A DNA stretch of 64,000 nt from Gemmatimonadota bacterium (GCA_027307165.1 DAHUXM010000016.1:118874-182873), one strand, 5' to 3'. Positions 43,709-53,530 are shown, numbered from the stretch's first letter. A program made the numbers and translations. Notes: a model not told the origin generated them from the letters alone.

Positions 43709-45198
43709 GGATGCTGGACGGTCTGCGACGTTGGAGTCGTGTCGGTGCTCGACACGAATGGGAATGGCGTCTCGCCACGTGTGCCGAGCACTCCGGCATC
43801 GTGCGCGAGTTGTGCCAGTGCTGTGTACCACTGCCAGCGCGACTGAACCTGCTGCGCGCGCGCGTTGGCCAGGGCGGACTGGGCTGTGAGCAGGTCGATG
43901 ATGCTCCCGACTCCCTCACGGTATCGTCCCGCCGCGACCTGTTCGGACTGTTCTGCGCTCGCCAGCAGCGCGTCCGCGGTTATCACTCTCTGCCCAGCTG
44001 TCTGGAGTCCGTAATATGACGTGAAGACCTGCGTCGTTACTTCCTGTCGCAGGATGTCAGCTTGAGCCGTCGCCGCGTCGGCACGCGCACGTGCAGCGAC
44101 GATGTTGTACTGCTGCGAAAACCCGCTGAAGATGGGCACCGACACGCCGAGAGTAAGTCCGTACGACCCGCCGCCGTACTTGCTCGGGTCGGCGTAGGTC
44201 CTGCCGGCTGTACTTCCAAAGGTGAGCGCCGGCAATGCCGAGGATTTGGCAACTTTGATCTCTGCCGATGCCGCTGCCGCCTGAGCACGAGCAGCGGCGA
44301 GGTCCGGTCGGCGCGCAAGTGCGTCGGCTATCAGGCTATCCACCGTCACCGATACCGCGCGTACGGGAACGGCGCCGGACAATGGCCCGAGATCGTATGA
44401 CACGTTCGCGGGAATACCCATCGCAGCCGCGAGATTGCCGCGCGCTGTTTGCAGGCTGCCCTGGATGGATTCGAGATTGAGTTGTTCCTGCGCCAGTGCA
44501 GTCCGCGCCTGCAGAACGTCGGCGATCGTCGCGATACCGACGCTGTCTCGCTGCTGCGCCGACGAGAGATTCGCCTGCGCCTCGGCGATCGCCGAACGCT
44601 CGGCGCGCAGCAATGCGCTGTTCGCCATGTAGGTGAAGTACGCCGTCTCGACCTGCAGCACTACGTTCTGGATCGTCGCGTTGTGCGTGAGATCGGCAGC
44701 GAAGAGATTCTGTCGGGCTGCGTCGATCGTGCCGCTGCGGCCGCCGAAATCGAGCAACAGATAACTCAGCGTGACCGCAGGATTGACCTGCGCGCGCTCG
44801 ATCGACTCCCCGCCGTTTACGGGAACGGATTTGGTCCTGGACACAGTCGCGGATCCGGAAATTGCCGGGAGGAACGAACCACGCGTCGATCCGTACTCTG
44901 CGGCGGCCGCTCGCGCCTGCGCCCACGACACGCGCGTCACGGGATTGTTACGCAGCGCGACGTCGATCACATCGCCGAGGGTCAGCTGGCTGGCGCGCTC
45001 GAGAACGTCGGGAGGAAGTGCAGAAACCGTCTGCGGCGGTTCAGAAGGAATGCCGTGACTGGGGCGCGTCCAGGTCGTACTTGGTGAGGCCGGCGCTCCG
45101 GGAACGCCGTTGACACTCGGCGGCCCATATGTGCACGCTGCGAGGCAGAGAGTTGCTATAGAAAGAGCGGAGGTACGCAATCGGTTTGAAAGAGGCAT
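43705..45198 (-). CDS. TolC/OprM-type outer-membrane efflux lipoprotein
   Basis: Outer-membrane channel of 497 residues. Start 45198 precedes a signal peptide with lipobox LAAC. Two OEP repeats are visible: LTLGDVIDVALRNNPVTRVSWAQ and the corresponding DSLIADALARRPDLAAARAQ, each followed by long coiled-coil helices and short strands (PAVTLSYLLLDFGGR, YGLTLGVSVPIFSGF). First gene of the efflux operon, in the order channel-adaptor-pump, which is the reverse of the more common adaptor-first order. A promoter with a short palindrome lies upstream (45324-45360). Confidence 0.95.
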   Translation of the reverse strand: MPLSNRLRTSALSIATLCLAACTYGPPSVNGVPGAPASPSTTWTRPSHGIPSEPPQTVSALPPDVLERASQLTLGDVIDVALRNNPVTRVSWAQARAAAAEYGSTRGSFLPAISGSATVSRTKSVPVNGGESIERAQVNPAVTLSYLLLDFGGRSGTIDAARQNLFAADLTHNATIQNVVLQVETAYFTYMANSALLRAERSAIAEAQANLSSAQQRDSVGIATIADVLQARTALAQEQLNLESIQGSLQTARGNLAAAMGIPANVSYDLGPLSGAVPVRAVSVTVDSLIADALARRPDLAAARAQAAAASAEIKVAKSSALPALTFGSTAGRTYADPSKYGGGSYGLTLGVSVPIFSGFSQQYNIVAARARADAATAQADILRQEVTTQVFTSYYGLQTAGQRVITADALLASAEQSEQVAAGRYREGVGSIIDLLTAQSALANARAQQVQSRWQWYTALAQLAHDAGVLGTRGETPFPFVSSTDTTPTSQTVQHP

Positions 45199-45323
45199 CG
45201 AATCGGTACGTGTGAACAGCGTGACTCGCTGTGGCCGAAGCACGACAAATTCGGCAAGAAAGCGTACACCGATCGTCCGCAAACGTCGCTGTTGCAGCGC
45301 ACACGCCAGTGAGTCGGCATTCG

Positions 45324-45360
45324 TCGATAGCCGATGCTAAGAATTCATCAACATTTGTTG
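45324..45360 (-). promoter_or_regulatory. Candidate promoter and palindrome of the efflux operon
   Basis: On the minus strand TTGATG (45346-45351), 16 nt, TATCGA (45324-45329), about 125 nt before the TolC-like start. The -35 overlaps CAACATTTGTTG (45349-45360), with 5-bp arms around TT, as expected for a repressor site. No regulator gene is adjacent. The rest of the 205-nt gap shows nothing else. Confidence 0.35.
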
Positions 45361-45403
45361 TGATCGACTTCCGGGGAGCGGAAGCGCGCGGAAGACAGGC
45401 GCG

Positions 45404-46789
45404 CTAGGCAGACGGATGCTTGATGGATGCAACGATCGCAGCAGCGATGTCGTCAGTCACCTTGAACAGATCGCGGCCGTCACGATCGTACACATCCGCC
45501 CAGCGCATCACGCCATCCGACGCGTTGCTCAGGCGTGCAGTAACCCGCAGCTTGGAACCTTCACGCTGCACGGTGCCCTCGAGCAGCAGCTTGGGCGGCG
45601 TCTTGCTGACCGAAGTCGTACCCGCTCGTATGCCGCGGACGAGCGCGGCGGACGCAGTCGGTGAGATCACCGTGAGATGCGCGGACTTGGTGAGGTTGTC
45701 GGCAACGGCATTTGTGATCCCGATTGCCACGCTCGAATCAGCCGCATCCGAGCCAAGATCCACGAACGGGACGACGGCGATCTCACCCAGCGGCGTCACC
45801 ATCGCCGCCGTGCGCACGCTCGCACTGCCGCCGGGATTGCTGCGGCTGGTCGCGACGCCTGCACCGACAATGGCGACGAGCGCGAGGCCCGCGGCAATTC
45901 CCGCCAGTCCGCGCCGGCGCATTCGTGGGTGCGCGGCCTTGAGAAACTCTCCGCTGACGACGCCCGGCTGCTCCAACGCATCGACCAGGTCCTGCGCACT
46001 CGCTGGCCGATCGGCCGGGTCGGTCGCGAGACACTGCATGATGAGATCGTTCAGCTCCGTGGGAACGTCGGAGCGCACCGTGGAGATCGCCGGCGGGAGC
46101 GTGCTCATCCGCGCTGCGAGCATCGCGCGTGCCGAGAGACCAGCGAATGGTGGCGCGCCCGTCAACATCTCGTATGCCGTGACGCCGAGCGCGTAGATGT
46201 CGGCGCGGCCGTCGATGTCCGGATCGGCGGCGGCCTGCTCCGGCGCCATGTAGAGGAGCGTCCCGATCGACGCGCCGTCGGTCGTCAGGCCACGCCCAGC
46301 GGCGTCCGGGCCGGTGCGGCGCGCCGACGACAGCGCCTTGGCGACGCCGAAGTCCGTGACCATCGCCGAGCCGCCCGCGAGAAGGATGTTTCCCGGCTTG
46401 ATGTCGCGATGGACCACTCCGCGCTCATGGGCGAACGCAAGCGCGCGAGCCACGTCCTTGAGAATCGCAACGGCGTCGCGCACGGGCATGGGCCCGGATG
46501 CAATCCGTCTGGCCAGCGATTCGCCATCGACGTAGGGCATGATGAAATACGGCAAGCCAGCCGCAGTGCCCGTGCGGAGAACGCCGACTATGTGCGGGTG
46601 CTGGAGGCCTGCAACTGTGAGGATTTCGCGCCTGAACCGCTCGACCGAGACAGACGCTGCGAGATGCGGGTGCAGAACCTTGATGACGACGCGGCGGGCC
46701 AGCTCACGGTCCTCGGCGACAAAGACGCATGACATTCCACCGTCGAGCTCTCGCTCGATGACATACGCGTCGCCAAGCTCGGCGCGCAT
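45404..46789 (-). CDS. Membrane Ser/Thr protein kinase with extracytoplasmic TolB-like domain
   Basis: Pkn-type kinase of 461 residues. The kinase domain spans residues 1-265: Gly-rich loop LDGGMSCVFVAED, Lys in VVIKVL, catalytic HRDIKPGN, DFG and APE (YMAPEQAAADPDIDGRADIYALG). A transmembrane helix (about 293-315, LAGIAAGLALVAIVGAGVA) leads to a C-terminal domain (about 335-455) matching the TolB-N/FlgO-like fold found in such kinases: EIAVVPFVDLGSDAADSS, NAVADNLTKSAHLTVISPTAS. No PASTA repeats, so it is not a cell-wall-sensing PknB. ATG 46789 is preferred; GTG 46813 is possible. The 271 nt upstream hold no gene I can support. Confidence 0.92.
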   Translation of the reverse strand: MRAELGDAYVIERELDGGMSCVFVAEDRELARRVVIKVLHPHLAASVSVERFRREILTVAGLQHPHIVGVLRTGTAAGLPYFIMPYVDGESLARRIASGPMPVRDAVAILKDVARALAFAHERGVVHRDIKPGNILLAGGSAMVTDFGVAKALSSARRTGPDAAGRGLTTDGASIGTLLYMAPEQAAADPDIDGRADIYALGVTAYEMLTGAPPFAGLSARAMLAARMSTLPPAISTVRSDVPTELNDLIMQCLATDPADRPASAQDLVDALEQPGVVSGEFLKAAHPRMRRRGLAGIAAGLALVAIVGAGVATSRSNPGGSASVRTAAMVTPLGEIAVVPFVDLGSDAADSSVAIGITNAVADNLTKSAHLTVISPTASAALVRGIRAGTTSVSKTPPKLLLEGTVQREGSKLRVTARLSNASDGVMRWADVYDRDGRDLFKVTDDIAAAIVASIKHPSA

Positions 46790-47060
46790 GATTTCCGGTA
46801 TGGAGGAGGTCACTGGTTGCTGTCTTTGATCGAGGTGGTTTCCGATTAGACGACGCCGAAACGAAAATGGTTGCGCAGCTTGTCGAACTCTGAGACGAAT
46901 ACCCCAGACCCGCGTTAACGGCTCAGTTGCGACTGGTCTCCCGGGATGGCTGAACAAATGGCTCGAAGATGACTCTCGCCTCTGTATCCTGTATCCAGCG
47001 TGCGACCATGACACGTGGCGTCCCTGAGAGCCGCCGTGAACTCGAGGACGTCGTGCCGCT

Positions 47061-50000
47061 TCACGCTACCGGGCCCGGTGGAACGACCTGCGCCGGTGGC
47101 GGGGTCGGTGGATGACTCGACGTATGCGCGGTTGTCGGAAGGAGGTTCATTCCCTTGCGCTCCAGTTTGCCCCAGCCAACGACGTGTCCGCGCAGCGCCG
47201 CCGCGATCGACTTCACCACGACCCAATACATCGTCTGCCGGAACACGAAGCGTTGAATCAGCACCAGCCAGGTGAGCGCCTTTTCCTCACCAGGCTCCAT
47301 GAGGAACGCAACGACGGCCGCGAGCCAGTCAACGATGAGAAATATGACGTACAACTTCAGTACGTCTTCGAGATTGCTCAACGCATACCGGTCACCATGC
47401 TGATAACGCGCAATGAGGACCGAGAAGAGACTCCACGCGAACAGAATGTCGGCGAGCGGTGATATCGCGGTGTAGAACAGCTGAAAGATCCAGACGTTCG
47501 GCATCGCAATCATCCCGAGCGCGCCGTACTTTGGCCGGAAGGTGATCTTCTTGTGTTTCCAGACCGATTGAAGCGTTCCGAATGACCATCTGAATCGCTG
47601 GCGAATCAGCGTGCTGAGAGTGTCCGGTGCCTCCGTGTATGCAATGGCGTCGTCGGCGTACGTGACCCGCACCCCTTCCTCGCCGAGCGCCCAGGTCAGA
47701 TCCTGGTCCTCAGCGAGCGTGTCATCGCTGAAACCACCGACGGCCTGCACGTATGACTTGCGCCAGGCTCCGACAGCACCGGGAACTATGGTTATCGCAT
47801 TCAGCACGGCAAATGCGCGCCGCTCCAGATTCTGGCTGGTCACGTACTCGAGCGCCTGCCAACGCGTGACGATGTTGTGGCGATTGCCGACCTTCGCATT
47901 TCCGGCAACTGCGCCGACCTTCTGATCGCTCATCGGTGCGACGAGCCGCTCGACCGTGGTCGGCGTGAACTGCGTGTCGGCGTCGAGACATACAATGATC
48001 TCGCCGCGAGCGCGCGCAATACCGAAGTTCAGCGCACTGGCCTTGCCCCCGTTTTCCTTGCGCAGCACGACAACGCGGGGATCGTCGCCGAATTCGCGCT
48101 GCGCGACGTTGAACGTCTCATCCGGCGATCCGTCGTCGACTATCAGAATGTTGAGCTCGCCGCGATACTCCTGGTTCAACAGGCTCCTGACGGTCGATAC
48201 TATGACGCGCTCTTCATTGTACGCGGGTACGATGATCGTTACCGACGGGGTGTAATCCGGCGTAGGCTTGCGCGAGTGATACCGCTGGTATGTCGCAAGT
48301 ATGATGATGACGACAAGGCGTATCGCACCAACCACCACTGCAATGAAGAACAGCCAGTACAGTGTCCATTCGAGCCCGCTGACGAATGAGAACGTGGCGA
48401 GCTCGATCCCGCGGGTGACCGCGCTCCGAGGCGGAAGTCCCGGGATCGCCTCCTGCTCCGAGATTCCGGCCAGCTGCGAGAGCGGAACGACTGTATCCCC
48501 GTGCGCGCGCAGCGAGTCGATGATCGGACCGAGCGCCTTTACCGTCTGAGCGCGATTGCCGCCGCCGTCGTGCAGCAGTATCACGTTGCCACCCGAGCGC
48601 AGTCCGCCAGCAGTCACGACGCCGCCGTAATAGCGCTGATCCATGACGTTCTTGACGATCTGATTCGCCGATATCGGCTGCCAGTCTTCGGCGTCGATAT
48701 GCAGACCAACCGTCACGTATCCGCGCTTGCTCGCAATGTCGACAGGGACCAGTTCGTCTGTAGTCGTGGGCTCGGCATCACCGAAATACGGCGGCCGGAA
48801 AAAGAACGAGCGACGATCCAGAATCGCCTCGAGCAATCGCTGGTTCGCGTCGATCTCGAGCTTGGTGACGAAATCGGACGTCAGCGCGAGATTGGGATGC
48901 GTGAATGTGTGATTGCCGAACAGATTTCCTTCGCGCACTATCCGTCGCATCAACGGTATATGCGCCTCGACGTTGCGCCCGATCACGAAGAACGTGCCGA
49001 TTGCATGTCTGGACTTGAGCGTGTCGAGAATCTGCGGTGTCCATGTCCCATCGGGGCCGTCGTCGAATGTCAGCGCGACCTCGTGCTCCGACTTGCCGTA
49101 CTTCCTGACGATGTAGGGCGACGGGTAGTCGACGATCCGCTCGTTGGTGATCACACCGCGCGCGGTGTCGGGTGTCACTACGCGCCGTCCAGTGCGCGGT
49201 GATGCAACGATCTGAAGTATCTCGCCGTCGCCGATGAACTCGGTCTCGTAGCCAGCCGGAATGTCCGAAAGCACACTCGCGGCGTCCGCAACGCGATCTT
49301 CAGCGACGGCCTTCCAGAGCGCGGGATCTTCCGCGCCGAGCCGCCAGACAGCATAGCCGGCTCCGCCCAGCGCACGCTCCGCGCGCACCTGATTGTATGC
49401 ACTCGCCCCGTCGAGATACCAAACGAGATGGTCGGTGGAATCCGGGTCGGTCCAGGTCATGTAGGGGTTGAGCGCTTCCCGGTCGAAGCCCATGTGGGAG
49501 CTGCCCGGATTGTCGCGCCCCTTCGCAAGCACTTCCTGAAACGTGTACGACTCGCCGGAATTCGCCGGCCCCGCATCGTTCCAGTCGTAGCCGTAGGCGC
49601 CAAGCGCGAAGATCGCTTTCTTCGCCGGTACGCTTCGCAACATCTCGCGCGCACGATCGACGTACCACTGCTGGCTCGCGACCGGCCCGGGGTCGCCCTT
49701 TCCGTAGTGCTCGTCGTAGAGCATGAGAAAGAGATAGTCGTTGACCGCGGAGAACTCCTTCAGGTCGCGCGGGGCGGTGTTGACTCCGACCGTCTGCGTC
49801 AGCAACAACTTGTGCGCATGCAGCATCGCGCCAAGCTCGCGCTGGAACAGCACCAGGTTGGCGGTGGAGATCTCCGGCACGTTCTCGAAGTCGATCGTCG
49901 CACCGGCGAACTTGTAGTGCAGAACTGCGCCGACGATCTGATTCTCCACCTTGCTCCGCGCAGCTGGCGCCGCAAGCATCGCGGTAACCCCCGCCGAGCT

Positions 50001-50591
50001 GAACAGCTGCGTCTTGCGATCCACGTTGTTGATGAGGAGCAGCACCTTCGGCGGCGACGGAATCGAGTCGTACATGCCGAAAAAGCTGGTGTCCTTCTGA
50101 ATCATGCTGAGATCGACGCTGTCGCCAGCAGCCGACAGATAACCCCACTCGGATACTATCCAGTCGAGATCGTCATAGTTGCGCTGGAACGACGCAAACG
50201 AGTTGTCGGCCCACCACACATAGAAACCAGCACGTATCTGACGCGCCCTCGGCACTCCCGTCAACTCGCGTTCGATCGCGGCAGCTGCCTTGCGAATGGA
50301 ACGAGCAGTCTTCTGCACCTGGAGCGCGGCATATAGCTCGCTGCGTTTGGTGCGGCGGCGTCTGTTTTCCCGCGCACCGACGAAGCGCGGCGTGACGGTT
50401 GTCTGAGCAGGATGAAACGCCGGTAGCGCAGGCGGCGCGAGAACCATGATACCTGCAAGTGACAGCAACAGTAGCGTGGTCACCACGCCAATCACTGTCG
50501 CTAAACGACGCACGCGCGGCCAGCGGCGCCCGGTTCTATCCAGAAATACGGGGCCGGACGGTTCCTCGTCGTCCAGATAATCGTCGGTCAC
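47061..50591 (-). CDS. Three-domain GH18-like / polysaccharide deacetylase / GT2 fusion
   Basis: Membrane enzyme of 1,176 residues joining three activities. TM1 at about 31-53. Residues 115-440 form a GH18-like barrel with the DxE motif in GATIDFENVP (Asp234, Glu236) and LMLYDEHY. Residues 503-710 are a NodB deacetylase: TFDDG at 508-512, HTFTH at 561-565, FFRPPYFGD and LLHDGGG. TM2 at about 743-766. Residues 783-1005 are a processive GT2: DDGS at 819-822, LDADT at 869-873, EDQDLTW at 961-967 and QRFRW at 998-1002, followed by several membrane helices. It could make, deacetylate and trim a beta-linked GlcNAc-like exopolysaccharide in one chain. GTG start overlaps the marC stop by four nt. Confidence 0.94.
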   Translation of the reverse strand: MTDDYLDDEEPSGPVFLDRTGRRWPRVRRLATVIGVVTTLLLLSLAGIMVLAPPALPAFHPAQTTVTPRFVGARENRRRRTKRSELYAALQVQKTARSIRKAAAAIERELTGVPRARQIRAGFYVWWADNSFASFQRNYDDLDWIVSEWGYLSAAGDSVDLSMIQKDTSFFGMYDSIPSPPKVLLLINNVDRKTQLFSSAGVTAMLAAPAARSKVENQIVGAVLHYKFAGATIDFENVPEISTANLVLFQRELGAMLHAHKLLLTQTVGVNTAPRDLKEFSAVNDYLFLMLYDEHYGKGDPGPVASQQWYVDRAREMLRSVPAKKAIFALGAYGYDWNDAGPANSGESYTFQEVLAKGRDNPGSSHMGFDREALNPYMTWTDPDSTDHLVWYLDGASAYNQVRAERALGGAGYAVWRLGAEDPALWKAVAEDRVADAASVLSDIPAGYETEFIGDGEILQIVASPRTGRRVVTPDTARGVITNERIVDYPSPYIVRKYGKSEHEVALTFDDGPDGTWTPQILDTLKSRHAIGTFFVIGRNVEAHIPLMRRIVREGNLFGNHTFTHPNLALTSDFVTKLEIDANQRLLEAILDRRSFFFRPPYFGDAEPTTTDELVPVDIASKRGYVTVGLHIDAEDWQPISANQIVKNVMDQRYYGGVVTAGGLRSGGNVILLHDGGGNRAQTVKALGPIIDSLRAHGDTVVPLSQLAGISEQEAIPGLPPRSAVTRGIELATFSFVSGLEWTLYWLFFIAVVVGAIRLVVIIILATYQRYHSRKPTPDYTPSVTIIVPAYNEERVIVSTVRSLLNQEYRGELNILIVDDGSPDETFNVAQREFGDDPRVVVLRKENGGKASALNFGIARARGEIIVCLDADTQFTPTTVERLVAPMSDQKVGAVAGNAKVGNRHNIVTRWQALEYVTSQNLERRAFAVLNAITIVPGAVGAWRKSYVQAVGGFSDDTLAEDQDLTWALGEEGVRVTYADDAIAYTEAPDTLSTLIRQRFRWSFGTLQSVWKHKKITFRPKYGALGMIAMPNVWIFQLFYTAISPLADILFAWSLFSVLIARYQHGDRYALSNLEDVLKLYVIFLIVDWLAAVVAFLMEPGEEKALTWLVLIQRFVFRQTMYWVVVKSIAAALRGHVVGWGKLERKGMNLLPTTAHTSSHPPTPPPAQVVPPGPVA

Positions 50592-51238
50592 GCGTGACGC
50601 ATGATGTCGAGTGCAACAGTCCGGACACCCTCGATGATGAACTGCACACCAATTACCATGATAAGGAGACCCATCAACCGCGTCATCACGTTCATTCCCG
50701 TACGGCCGACGCGTTGAACGATGAATGGCGCTACAGCCAACACCATCCAGGACAGCACCATCACCGCAACGATCGCGCCGTACAAACCCACCAGTTCCAT
50801 ACGCGTGTCCGCTTGTGCCGTGAGCGTGATCACAGTCGTGATGGAGCCCGGCCCGGCGAGTGTCGGTATTCCGAGCGGAATGATCCCGACCTCCGCCTTC
50901 TGCTCGGCAGCCTCCTGCTCACCGCGGCTGGTGCGATCGCGCGATCGTCGCGCCTTGAGCATGTCGCTGCCGATTCCAAGGAAGATGATTCCTCCGGCAA
51001 TGCGGAACGCGTACGTGGTTATTCCGAAGAAACGCAGTATGTACGTGCCTGCGAGTCCAAATGCGACCAGCGCGATTATTCCGGTCGCAACGGCGAGCCG
51101 GAGCGTGGACGCACGTTGCTTGTCGTCGAGATCGGAAGTCGCTGTAACGTAAAGTGGAACGGCGCTCAATGGATTCACGATCGCGAGAAGCGACGTAAAT
51201 GCGAGCGTCGTGAACGCGACGGTCGACTGATTGATCAA
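50588..51238 (-). CDS. MarC family (UPF0056) membrane protein
   Basis: Integral membrane protein of 216 residues with six hydrophobic helices and family blocks LLAIVNPLSAVPLYV, FRIAGGIIFLGIG and PLGIPTLAGPGSITTV. The role of MarC proteins is unclear; they were once linked to drug resistance without firm support. A charged loop of about 30 residues (KARRSRDRTSRGEQEAAEQ) lies between helices 3 and 4. It starts at TTG 51238 with GGGG upstream, 12 nt after the purK stop, and overlaps the GH18/deacetylase/GT2 fusion gene. Confidence 0.93.
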   Translation of the reverse strand: MINQSTVAFTTLAFTSLLAIVNPLSAVPLYVTATSDLDDKQRASTLRLAVATGIIALVAFGLAGTYILRFFGITTYAFRIAGGIIFLGIGSDMLKARRSRDRTSRGEQEAAEQKAEVGIIPLGIPTLAGPGSITTVITLTAQADTRMELVGLYGAIVAVMVLSWMVLAVAPFIVQRVGRTGMNVMTRLMGLLIMVIGVQFIIEGVRTVALDIMRHA

Positions 51239-51250
51239 GGGCGCAGCCCC

Positions 51251-52345
51251 CTAGACGATACGCGGAATCGCACGCAGCGACGCGACGTGCCGCTGCAGAT
51301 CTTCGCGAGTCCGCGATCTGATCGTGACATGTCCAAGCTTGCGCCCGCTCCGCTCGCTCTTTCCATACAGGTGAAGATGCGTATCGGGAATGGCCAGCAC
51401 GCTTGCCGTATCCGGATGCTCTGCGATCAGATTGAACATCGCGGAATAGCCGACAGGCGCGCACTCGCCGAGTGGAAGATTGCACACTGCGCGCACGTGA
51501 TTCTCGAACTGACTCGTCTCCGCACCCTCGATCGTCCAGTGGCCGGAATTGTGCACCCGCGGGGCCATCTCGTTCGCGACCAGACCGGACGGCGTATCGA
51601 ACATCTCGATCGCGAAGACGCCGACGTATCCGAACGCAGCCAGCAACGCGCGCGCATAACTCTCCGCCTGATGACGCTTGGCGTCGCTCAGCCTGTCGGC
51701 CGGTGCGAACGACGTGCGCAAGATCCCGTCCCGATGATGGTTTTCGGCGACCGGATAGCACAACGTCTTTCCATCGGCGGAGCGCACTGCGATCACGGAC
51801 AGCTCCCGCTCGAACTCCACCAGCCCTTCGTATATCAGCGGAACGGGACCCAGTGCGTTCCACGCGGACTCGGCATCGCTGCGCGCCGTGATTCTCACCT
51901 GTCCCTTTCCATCGTATCCGAAGCGGCGCGTCTTGAGTATGCCCGGCACTCCCACGTCGCGGATGGCACTTTCCAGATCAGCGAGCGAGTCGATCAGCCG
52001 ATACGGCGCAATCGGGATTCCGAGTCGCGCGAATTCCTGCTTCTCGAGCCCACGGTCCTGCGACGTCACGAGTGCAGAGCGCGGGGGCCACACGGGACAC
52101 ATCTGCTCGATCTCCGCGACGGCGTCCGACGAAACGTTCTCGAATTCGTACGTGACCACGTCGACATTTCGCGCGAACTCGCGCAGCGCCGCGATATCAT
52201 CGTACTCACCGATGATCACGTTGCCGACAGCTGCGGCGGACGCGCTAGGCGTTGGCGAGAAAAAGTCGAAGCGCATCCCCAGCGGGATTCCGGCCAGCGC
52301 CAGCATCTGTCCCAACTGGCCAGCGCCGAGAATTCCGACCCGCAT
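51251..52345 (-). CDS. purK: N5-carboxyaminoimidazole ribonucleotide synthase
   Basis: ATP-grasp enzyme of 364 residues that carboxylates AIR to N5-CAIR with bicarbonate in purine synthesis. The nucleotide-binding start RVGILGAGQLGQM, ATP-grasp blocks LKTRRFGYDGKGQ and YEGLVEFERELSVIAVR, and the catalytic end VFAIEMFDTPSGLVANEMAPRVHNSGHWTIEGA are intact. ATG 52345 places the first strand directly at the N-terminus, as in the family. GTG 52378 is also in frame and would overlap the stop of the 18-codon ORF by four nt, so coupling from there is possible. Confidence 0.95.
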   Translation of the reverse strand: MRVGILGAGQLGQMLALAGIPLGMRFDFFSPTPSASAAAVGNVIIGEYDDIAALREFARNVDVVTYEFENVSSDAVAEIEQMCPVWPPRSALVTSQDRGLEKQEFARLGIPIAPYRLIDSLADLESAIRDVGVPGILKTRRFGYDGKGQVRITARSDAESAWNALGPVPLIYEGLVEFERELSVIAVRSADGKTLCYPVAENHHRDGILRTSFAPADRLSDAKRHQAESYARALLAAFGYVGVFAIEMFDTPSGLVANEMAPRVHNSGHWTIEGAETSQFENHVRAVCNLPLGECAPVGYSAMFNLIAEHPDTASVLAIPDTHLHLYGKSERSGRKLGHVTIRSRTREDLQRHVASLRAIPRIV

Positions 52346-52374
52346 GGTTGTGCCATCGCGTTGCGACGGTCCGG

Positions 52375-52431
52375 TCACGGAATGAGCCAGCCGACCAACC
52401 AGCGCAGGAGCCGCCGCACCATCCAGTACAT
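52375..52431 (-). CDS. Possible 18-residue Trp/Arg-rich peptide between purE and purK
   Basis: Short frame [18 protein letters not shown]. Its ATG overlaps the purE stop (TGATG) and its stop overlaps a possible GTG start of purK (GTGA), so it would link translation of the two. The product would be a hydrophobic, amphipathic cationic peptide. It may be a true micro-protein or just a coupling device; no Shine-Dalgarno is needed in such an arrangement. Low confidence as a stable protein. Confidence 0.35.
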   Translation of the reverse strand: MYWMVRRLLRWLVGWLIP

Positions 52432-52934
52432 CAAGCGGCCCCTCGCGGTTCAGGGGAATCCAGCACCTTCCGCGTCTGCTCCGAACGGAACCGACTCAGT
52501 GCATCGCGAAACTCGGGATGCCTGTTCGCGACGATTGCAGACGCGAGCAACGCAGCGTTGATCGCTCCCGCGCGCCCGATCGCAAGCGCGCCAACCGGAA
52601 CTCCAGCCGGCATCTGCACTATCGACAACAGCGAATCCATCCCATGCAACGCCTTGGACTCGACGGGAACGCCGAGCACCGGCAACAACGTCTTCGACGC
52701 GCACATGCCGGGGAGGTGCGCCGCGCCGCCCGCGCCCGCGATTATGACCTCCAGGCCTCTCTCTGCCGCAGTGGATGCGTACTCGAACAGCAAGTCCGGC
52801 GTTCGATGAGCGCTTACGACACGCGTCTCGAACGGAACGCCGAGCTGCTCCAGGGTGGTCGCGGCGTGGGACATCGTCTCCCAGTCCGACTGCGACCCCA
52901 TGATGACGCCTATTACGGGAGTTGAAACTGGCAC
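52431..52934 (-). CDS. purE: N5-carboxyaminoimidazole ribonucleotide mutase
   Basis: Moves the carboxyl group from N5-CAIR to CAIR, the step after PurK. The 167-residue protein has the class I blocks [43 protein letters not shown] and PVLGVPV. GTG 52934 is the only start that keeps the first strand in frame upstream of IMGSQSDW; it overlaps the rnhB gene by 22 nt. PurE and PurK are separate chains, the bacterial arrangement, although order here is purE first with an 18-codon ORF between them. Confidence 0.95.
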   Translation of the reverse strand: MPVSTPVIGVIMGSQSDWETMSHAATTLEQLGVPFETRVVSAHRTPDLLFEYASTAAERGLEVIIAGAGGAAHLPGMCASKTLLPVLGVPVESKALHGMDSLLSIVQMPAGVPVGALAIGRAGAINAALLASAIVANRHPEFRDALSRFRSEQTRKVLDSPEPRGAA

Positions 52935-53530
52935 TGTGCGACTGGACCGAAGCTCTTGCGATGATGGACGGTCGGTCCCGCGGAATTGAGAGCCGACAGA
53001 TGTGCGCTGGTGCTGTAACCAACGTTGTGCTCCCAAAGATACGCTGGATATCGCCGCCCGAGGGAGACCATCAATCTGTCGCGGGTGACCTTGGCGACGA
53101 TCGATGCACACGCGATGCTGTAGCAGGTCGCGTCGCCACCCACGATCGCTCGATGCTCCACCTCGAGCGCGCGAATGGGGCTGCCGTCGATCAGCACGTG
53201 ATTCGGGACGATGCGAAGCTTCCCGAGCGCCCGCCGGATCGCGAGCGTGCTCGCGTGGTAGATGTTGAGCCTGTCGATCTCACGAACCGACGCAGCGCCC
53301 AGTCCGACACAGATCGCTCGATCCATGATCTTCACCGCCAGCTCGCGACGCTCGGCGGCACCCACCGTCTTGGAGTCGGCGACTCCATTTATGGTGGCGG
53401 CGTCCGGGTCCATGACGACGGCACATGCGACGACGGGGCCCGCAAGGGGGCCCCGTCCGACTTCGTCGACTCCAGCCAGAAGAAGCCCACCGGCGGAGCG
53501 CAATTCACGCTCCACAGGGCCCCACCGCAT
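52913..53530 (-). CDS. rnhB: Ribonuclease HII
   Basis: Removes ribonucleotides from DNA and RNA from RNA-DNA hybrids. The 205-residue protein has the acidic catalytic set: Asp-Glu in [16 protein letters not shown], Asp in VLIDGSPI and the downstream Asp in [10 protein letters not shown]; the GRG motif for sensing a single ribonucleotide is present, and [15 protein letters not shown] is typical. ATG 53530 overlaps the rplS stop by one nt (TGATG). rplS-rnhB is a classic pair. Confidence 0.96.
   Translation of the reverse strand: MRWGPVERELRSAGGLLLAGVDEVGRGPLAGPVVACAVVMDPDAATINGVADSKTVGAAERRELAVKIMDRAICVGLGAASVREIDRLNIYHASTLAIRRALGKLRIVPNHVLIDGSPIRALEVEHRAIVGGDATCYSIACASIVAKVTRDRLMVSLGRRYPAYLWEHNVGYSTSAHLSALNSAGPTVHHRKSFGPVAQCQFQLP

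Noticed and set aside
50459..52561. 700-codon plus-strand frame
   Set aside because: Lies opposite marC, purK and purE; composition (Arg/His/Asp-rich) is typical of an antisense frame in GC-rich DNA.
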